Source of the DNA: an uncultured Clostridia bacterium
Lineage (GTDB): Bacteria > Bacillota > Clostridia > RUG12999
DNA length: 8,944 nt
Reading direction: 5' to 3'
Assembly (NCBI GenBank): GCA_938005345.1
Contig: CALLNG010000428.1
Coordinates: forward strand, 1-8,944
The notes below the pieces were generated by a model. It saw nothing but the letters and a program-made list of their open reading frames with translations, was not told where the DNA came from and ran no database searches. Positions 5,450 to 8,944 of this stretch are shown here, one piece after another. Numbering within the stretch: the first letter of the stretch is position 1; each line of letters opens with the position of its first letter. A program made the translations under genes and the position numbers.

Positions 5450-6955
5450 ATGGATGACGGGGGGACACGCTTGGATATTTGGGGGGGCCTGCTGGTCGCA
5501 TTGTATATCACGAATTGCATTTCGGCAATATCACTCATTTTTACCCGCAAAGCGGATGTCGGCGCCACGCTGGCATGGCTGATGGTGTTTTTATTTTTGC
5601 CGGTGGTTGGGTTCATTTTGTATTTCTTCTTTGGCAGCACAGTCAAATACCAGTGGTTTTACCGGCAGGAGCCGCCGGCAGCGTTAACAGAGGCATACAG
5701 CCGGGCGCTGCAAAACAACCGCGCGCAGCTCAAAGCTGGAAAATTGCCACTACAGCAGGCAGTGCAGCTACAGTATCAGGATATTGTACGCATGAACCAA
5801 ACCAACGCGCATAGTATGTATACGGCGGATAATCAAGTGGAATTGCTGGTAAACGCGCAGGCAAAATATGCGCGTATGTTTGAGGAAATCCGTGCGGCAA
5901 AAAAGAGCATCCACGTTTTTTACTATATTATTAAAACGCGCGATGAAAGCGGGCAACAGTTTTTACGGCTGCTGGAGGAGAAAGCGCGTGAGGGCGTAGA
6001 AGTACGGGTGGCGTATGCGCTGATGGGCTGCCTAAAAGCGCGCCGCCGCGATTTTGAGCCGCTGAAGCGGGCAGGCGGCATGGTGTATTCCCATCTACCC
6101 ACCTGGTTCAGCTCCATTGTCAGCGTCAATTACCAAATGCACCGCAAAATGGTGATCATTGACGGGCAGGTGGCCTACACGGGCGGCATCAATATTGGCG
6201 ATGATTACCTAGGGCTGGACAAAAAGAGAACGCCGTGGCGGGATACGTCCATCCGGCTTACGGGCAGTAGCGTGCGTGCAGTACAGCTGCAATTTTTGAC
6301 GGACTGGCACTATTTGGACCGGAAAACTGCCAAATCCAAAGCGTATGCGGACAAGGTAACAAGCCCGGAACGGCTTCGCAGCTATTTCCCGGAGCCCAGG
6401 GAAACGGGAAATATGGGCGTGCAAATTTTGGCAAGCGGGCCGGACCAGGAATACGCTGTGATTAAAGATTCGTATTTAAAAATGATTAACAGTGCGCAGA
6501 GGTATGTGTATATCCAAACGCCGTACCTAGTGCCGGATGACGCGCTGATTGAAGCCATGCGCCTAGCCGCGCGCAGTGGTGTGGATGTTCGGGTGATGAT
6601 TCCCGGCATTCCGGATAAAAAATTTGTGTATTATATCACCCTGTCCCACGTGGAAGAGCTGCTGAAAAATGGTATCCGGGTGTATACGCACGAAGGTTTT
6701 TTGCATGCCAAAACGTTTGTGCTGGATGACTGTATTGCCTCGGTAGGATCGGCAAATTTTGACTTGCGCAGTTTTCATTTGGATTATGAACTTAATGCTA
6801 TGGTATATGACGGCGCGTTTGCCCGGCAGTGCCGGGACACCTTCCAAAACGATATCCGCCACAGCAGGGAGCTAACGCTGGAGGATTACCGCAAGCGCAA
6901 CTGGCTGCAAAAAATTTGCGAGAGCTTTTGCCGGCTAGTGGAACCGCTGGCATAG
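5450..6955 (+). CDS. cls: Cardiolipin synthase (phospholipase D superfamily, 501 aa)
   Basis: A membrane-bound enzyme that in bacteria joins two phosphatidylglycerol molecules into cardiolipin plus glycerol. Two N-terminal membrane segments are visible (about 11-31 and 40-61, ending in the typical LYFFFGS). Two HKD catalytic motifs follow: HRKMVIID (H231, K233, D238, then GGINIGDDY) and HAKTFVLD (H419, K421, D426, then SANFDLRSFHLDYE). Length, order and the terminal segment fit ClsA-type enzymes. The ATG at 5450 has only a weak upstream site (GGAAGG 19 nt away). A TTG at 5471 sits 6 nt after a G run (5459-5464) and would give a 494-aa protein with both membrane segments intact, so the exact start is uncertain. 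It has its own promoter and is followed 34 nt later by the P-loop/Asp23 gene, a likely two-gene operon. Confidence 0.95.
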   Translation: MDDGGTRLDIWGGLLVALYITNCISAISLIFTRKADVGATLAWLMVFLFLPVVGFILYFFFGSTVKYQWFYRQEPPAALTEAYSRALQNNRAQLKAGKLPLQQAVQLQYQDIVRMNQTNAHSMYTADNQVELLVNAQAKYARMFEEIRAAKKSIHVFYYIIKTRDESGQQFLRLLEEKAREGVEVRVAYALMGCLKARRRDFEPLKRAGGMVYSHLPTWFSSIVSVNYQMHRKMVIIDGQVAYTGGINIGDDYLGLDKKRTPWRDTSIRLTGSSVRAVQLQFLTDWHYLDRKTAKSKAYADKVTSPERLRSYFPEPRETGNMGVQILASGPDQEYAVIKDSYLKMINSAQRYVYIQTPYLVPDDALIEAMRLAARSGVDVRVMIPGIPDKKFVYYITLSHVEELLKNGIRVYTHEGFLHAKTFVLDDCIASVGSANFDLRSFHLDYELNAMVYDGAFARQCRDTFQNDIRHSRELTLEDYRKRNWLQKICESFCRLVEPLA

Positions 6956-6989
6956 CAAGGGACGGCGAGGAAAGAGGAGGAGCAAGACA

Positions 6990-7799
6990 ATGAAAGTGGT
7001 AGCGTTGGTGGGAGAAAGCGGCAGCGGGAAGAGTTTCCGCGCGCAGTGGGTAGCGAAAGAGAATAATTTGGATTATATCATCGATGACGGCCTATTGATT
7101 TATAAAGGGCATATCATTGCGGGCAACTCCGCCAAGACGGAAAAAACCATGATTGCCTCGGTCAAACACGCCATTTTTATGTATGACAAAGACGCGGTAC
7201 CCATGCGGAAAGCCATCCGCGCGCGCGGCGACATTTCCATTTTACTGCTGGGCACATCGGAGCGCATGGTGCAGCGGATCGCGGCGCGGCTGGAGTTACC
7301 GCCGCCTGAGCGGATCATTCACATGGAGGACATCGCCACGCCAGGGGAAATTGCCGTTGCCAAGAAAATGCGGGAGACAGAGGGGAAACATGTTATTCCC
7401 GTACCAACATTTGAAGTGAAAAAGCACCTGTCCGGCTATTTTTTGGATTCGCTCAAGGTGTTTTTCCGCATGAAGGACCGGGATTATTTTGAGGCGGACA
7501 AAACCATCATCCGTCCAACCTATAGCTACATGGGCGACTACAAGCTGACGCCGCGCGTCGTGATGGATATCGCGCGCTACGAGGCTTCCAAGGTCAGCGG
7601 TGTGACGGTCAAGGATGTACATCTGACAAGGATGAAAAACGGTCCTGGCATCTCTGTAGAATTGGATGTCGTATTGAAATACGGCGTTGATATTCGCATG
7701 ACTGCCAAACTGGTGCAGCGGCGGGTACGTCCTGCGCTGGAGGAATACGCGGCGCTGACCGTGCCGCATGTCAACATCAAAGTACTAACCTTTAATTAA
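6990..7799 (+). CDS. P-loop NTPase fused to an Asp23/DUF322 domain (269 aa)
   Basis: The N-terminus has a textbook P-loop, GESGSGKS (8-15), after a hydrophobic strand. It is followed by IIDDG (30-34) and a second strand ILLLGTSERM (84-93), suggesting a small kinase-like nucleotide-binding fold. A conserved-looking stretch HVIPVPTFEVKKHLSGYF lies at 134-151. From about 172 the protein turns into an Asp23/Gls24 (DUF322)-like domain: IIRPTYSYMGDYKLTP, a helix VVMDIARYEAS, then a beta-rich part ending with VKLxx-type helix and VNIKVLTF. Asp23-family proteins act at the cell envelope under stress. I recall similar fusions in other Clostridia but no defined function. No signal peptide or membrane segment is seen, so it is probably cytoplasmic or membrane-associated through partners. 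AGAGGAGG lies 9 nt before the ATG. Position behind cls suggests a role in membrane or envelope homeostasis, which is inference. Confidence 0.8.
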   Translation: MKVVALVGESGSGKSFRAQWVAKENNLDYIIDDGLLIYKGHIIAGNSAKTEKTMIASVKHAIFMYDKDAVPMRKAIRARGDISILLLGTSERMVQRIAARLELPPPERIIHMEDIATPGEIAVAKKMRETEGKHVIPVPTFEVKKHLSGYFLDSLKVFFRMKDRDYFEADKTIIRPTYSYMGDYKLTPRVVMDIARYEASKVSGVTVKDVHLTRMKNGPGISVELDVVLKYGVDIRMTAKLVQRRVRPALEEYAALTVPHVNIKVLTFN

Positions 7800-7806
7800 A
7801 CAAAGA

Positions 7807-7838
7807 AAGGCCGCCTGTCATCAAAGACGGGCGGCCTT
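7807..7838. terminator. Bidirectional terminator between convergent operons
   Basis: AAGGCCGCC/GGCGGCCTT with a further T-G pair and GTC/GAC around a 6-nt loop gives a 13-bp stem. It lies between the stop of the P-loop/Asp23 gene (7799) and the stop of the convergent phosphoesterase gene (7849). The U tract is better on the minus side (TTTCTTTG) than on the plus side. Confidence 0.88.
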
Positions 7839-7848
7839 ATTGTGAGTT

Positions 7849-8658
7849 TTAAGCAAACGTAATGTGCAGTATGTCCGGTGGCGCGAGAAACCGGAAGGGC
7901 AGCGTATGCAGCCCCACTCCATTGGATACCAAAAGGCGGGTCGGGCCGACTTGGTATTCTCCCGTGTGATACTTGCGCCCACCGCGCGGCAGCATGGCGC
8001 GGTACAGCATGGGCAGCTTGATTTGTCCGCCGTGAGAGTGTCCAGACAGCTGCAGCGGGACGGCGTAGCGTGCGGTTTCATCCGCATAATCTGGTTGGTG
8101 CATGAGACAAATGGTATAGGGCGCCGCGCCTTGCCGCGCCTTCGGCAAATCTGGATGGCCGTATTTGAGGTCCTCCAGGCCCACGGCGCTGGCGCCCGGC
8201 GCGAGCGGAACAGATTCGTTGCGCAAAATACGGAATCCACCCTCCTGCAACATTTGGGCGCTGAACGAACGCGCGGCAGGACAGTGCAAATCATTGTTGC
8301 CCAGCACGGCGAGTTTTTGCGCCTGCGGCGCACAGCCGCGCAGCAGCTTTGCCACCGCGTCCCGCGTTTCTGGTGGATACACGGTTTGGTGCTTGTCCGA
8401 AAAATCTCCCAAAAACCAAAGAAAATCAGGCTGCAGCGCCTGGATGCGGTCCATGCACCGCCGTAGCTGTTCCAGCGTGACAAACCGCCCAAAGTGGATA
8501 TCGGAAAAGGCTACCGCCGTTTTGCCGCGCAGGGACGGCGGCACGCCGGAAACCATATAGCGCCGCACACGTAAGCTTTTGGCCTCCCATACGCCATACC
8601 CTGCGCCCATGGCGCCTAAAGCCGCAAGGCCGCCTAGCGCTGCAATCCAAGGATTCAT
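7849..8658 (-). CDS. Membrane-anchored metallophosphoesterase, YkuE-like (269 aa)
   Basis: A calcineurin-like phosphoesterase with a single N-terminal membrane segment (about 5-24, rich in Gly/Ala/Leu) and then the dinuclear-metal motifs in order: SDIHFG (D53, H55), GDFSD (D85), GNND (N121, D123), MHQPD (H187) and GHSHGGQ (H207, H209). The family usually has GNH[D/E], so the position of the usual catalytic His is Asn122 here. All metal ligands are present. Relatives are called YkuE or LpxH-like phosphohydrolases; substrates are mostly unknown, and a membrane or envelope phosphoester is a reasonable guess. The start at 8658 has GAGAGG 7 nt upstream. A frame extending to 8733 would translate the terminator at 8702-8726 and is rejected. 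I see no clear promoter between that terminator and the gene, so read-through from the sugar-kinase unit is possible. Confidence 0.92.
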   Translation of the reverse strand: MNPWIAALGGLAALGAMGAGYGVWEAKSLRVRRYMVSGVPPSLRGKTAVAFSDIHFGRFVTLEQLRRCMDRIQALQPDFLWFLGDFSDKHQTVYPPETRDAVAKLLRGCAPQAQKLAVLGNNDLHCPAARSFSAQMLQEGGFRILRNESVPLAPGASAVGLEDLKYGHPDLPKARQGAAPYTICLMHQPDYADETARYAVPLQLSGHSHGGQIKLPMLYRAMLPRGGRKYHTGEYQVGPTRLLVSNGVGLHTLPFRFLAPPDILHITFA

Positions 8659-8665
8659 GTGAAAA

Positions 8666-8671
8666 CCTCTC
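8666..8671 (-). promoter_or_regulatory. Ribosome binding site that sets the phosphoesterase start
   Basis: GAGAGG on the minus strand, 7 nt before the ATG at 8658. It supports the shorter, membrane-segment-initial protein over the frame that begins at 8733. Confidence 0.75.
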
Positions 8672-8701
8672 TTCTTTATAAAATTTGTAGCATTAGATAA
8701 G

Positions 8702-8726
8702 AAAAAAGGGCGGAACCCCGCCCTTT
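8702..8726 (-). terminator. Intrinsic terminator after the sugar kinase gene
   Basis: AAAGGGCGG (8718-8726 on the minus strand) pairs perfectly with CCGCCCTTT (8705-8713) around a 4-nt loop and runs into six U residues (8702-8707). It is about 50 nt after the kinase stop codon. Confidence 0.92.
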
Positions 8727-8777
8727 GAATCACGGAAACCTTTTCGCCAAAGGAGGTGAAGGCCGCTATTTGCCTCC

Positions 8778-8944
8778 TCAGCGCACCATTTCGCTTGCCT
8801 GGCCTTTGGTGTGCGCCTCAATGACACGGCGGATGTCGCCCGCATCGCATGCGGTCATGTCGCCCGGCACGGTGTTTTTCAGTGCCGCCATCGCGTTGCC
8901 ATAGCGCACCGCGTCTGCAATAGTGCGGTATTCAATCAAGCCAT
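8778..8944 (-). CDS. PfkB-family sugar kinase, 3' end only; resembles 2-keto-3-deoxygluconate kinase
   Basis: The last 55 residues of a protein entering from the right edge, ending at a TGA at 8778-8780. The visible part is the C-terminal helix region of ribokinase-fold kinases: ADAVRYGNAMAALKNTVPGD, then a helix DAGDIRRVIEAH and a short tail EMVR. The A-LK-T-PGD arrangement followed by a tail near V-R is what I associate with clostridial KDG kinases, which phosphorylate 2-keto-3-deoxygluconate during pectin or glucuronate breakdown. The ATP and sugar sites lie outside the window, so the exact substrate is uncertain. After the stop, AGGAGG pairs with CCTCCT further on (8750-8777), a weak hairpin ahead of the main terminator. 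Confidence 0.75.
   Translation of the reverse strand, partial: GLIEYRTIADAVRYGNAMAALKNTVPGDMTACDAGDIRRVIEAHTKGQASEMVR

Noticed and set aside
7864..8466. Open frame of 200 aa on the plus strand
   Set aside because: It is the antisense shadow of the phosphoesterase gene and has no conserved domain.
8659..8733. Twenty-five-residue N-terminal extension of the phosphoesterase
   Set aside because: It would translate the kinase terminator hairpin; a ribosome binding site and a membrane segment support the start at 8658.
8748..8760. Near-perfect plus-strand ribosome binding site (AAAGGAGGTGA)
   Set aside because: No start codon with a sensible reading frame follows; the sequence belongs to the minus-strand kinase tail and a small hairpin there.

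Overview
The window looks like a chromosomal segment of a moderately GC-rich, low-oxygen Firmicute, probably a Clostridia member. The evidence is consensus sigma-A promoters (TTGACA/TATACT), strong AGGAGG ribosome binding sites, U-tract hairpin terminators, and genes typical of anaerobic gut Clostridia: a sodium-pump decarboxylase beta subunit, a KDG-kinase-like sugar kinase and a P-loop/Asp23 protein. No mobile element, CRISPR array, tRNA or rRNA was seen.

Left end (1-460, minus strand): the 5' part of a sodium-ion-translocating decarboxylase beta subunit. Upstream of it is a complete leader: a near-consensus promoter, a yybP-ykoY (Mn2+) riboswitch aptamer, and a long intrinsic terminator whose 5' arm overlaps the aptamer's closing stem. 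This is the most notable item in the window, because this riboswitch class usually controls metal exporters. A stretch of about 280 bp with no recognisable gene follows (461-739).

Centre left (740-5303, minus strand): a consensus promoter over AT-rich repeats drives marR, then two ABC half-transporters. The marR stop and the first ABC start are 4 nt apart, and the two ABC genes abut as TAAATG. Together they form a self-regulated heterodimeric exporter with one degenerate ATP site. A terminator ends this unit. A stand-alone Smr-domain gene follows with its ribosome binding site almost touching that terminator, and then has its own terminator.

Centre right (5382-7838, plus strand): a second consensus promoter, divergent from marR, drives cardiolipin synthase and then a gene joining a P-loop NTPase domain to an Asp23/DUF322 domain. 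Both point to membrane or envelope homeostasis. A strong hairpin at 7807-7838 separates this unit from the convergent minus-strand genes.

Right end (7849-8944, minus strand): a membrane-anchored YkuE-like metallophosphoesterase, a terminator, and the 3' end of a PfkB-family sugar kinase resembling 2-keto-3-deoxygluconate kinase.
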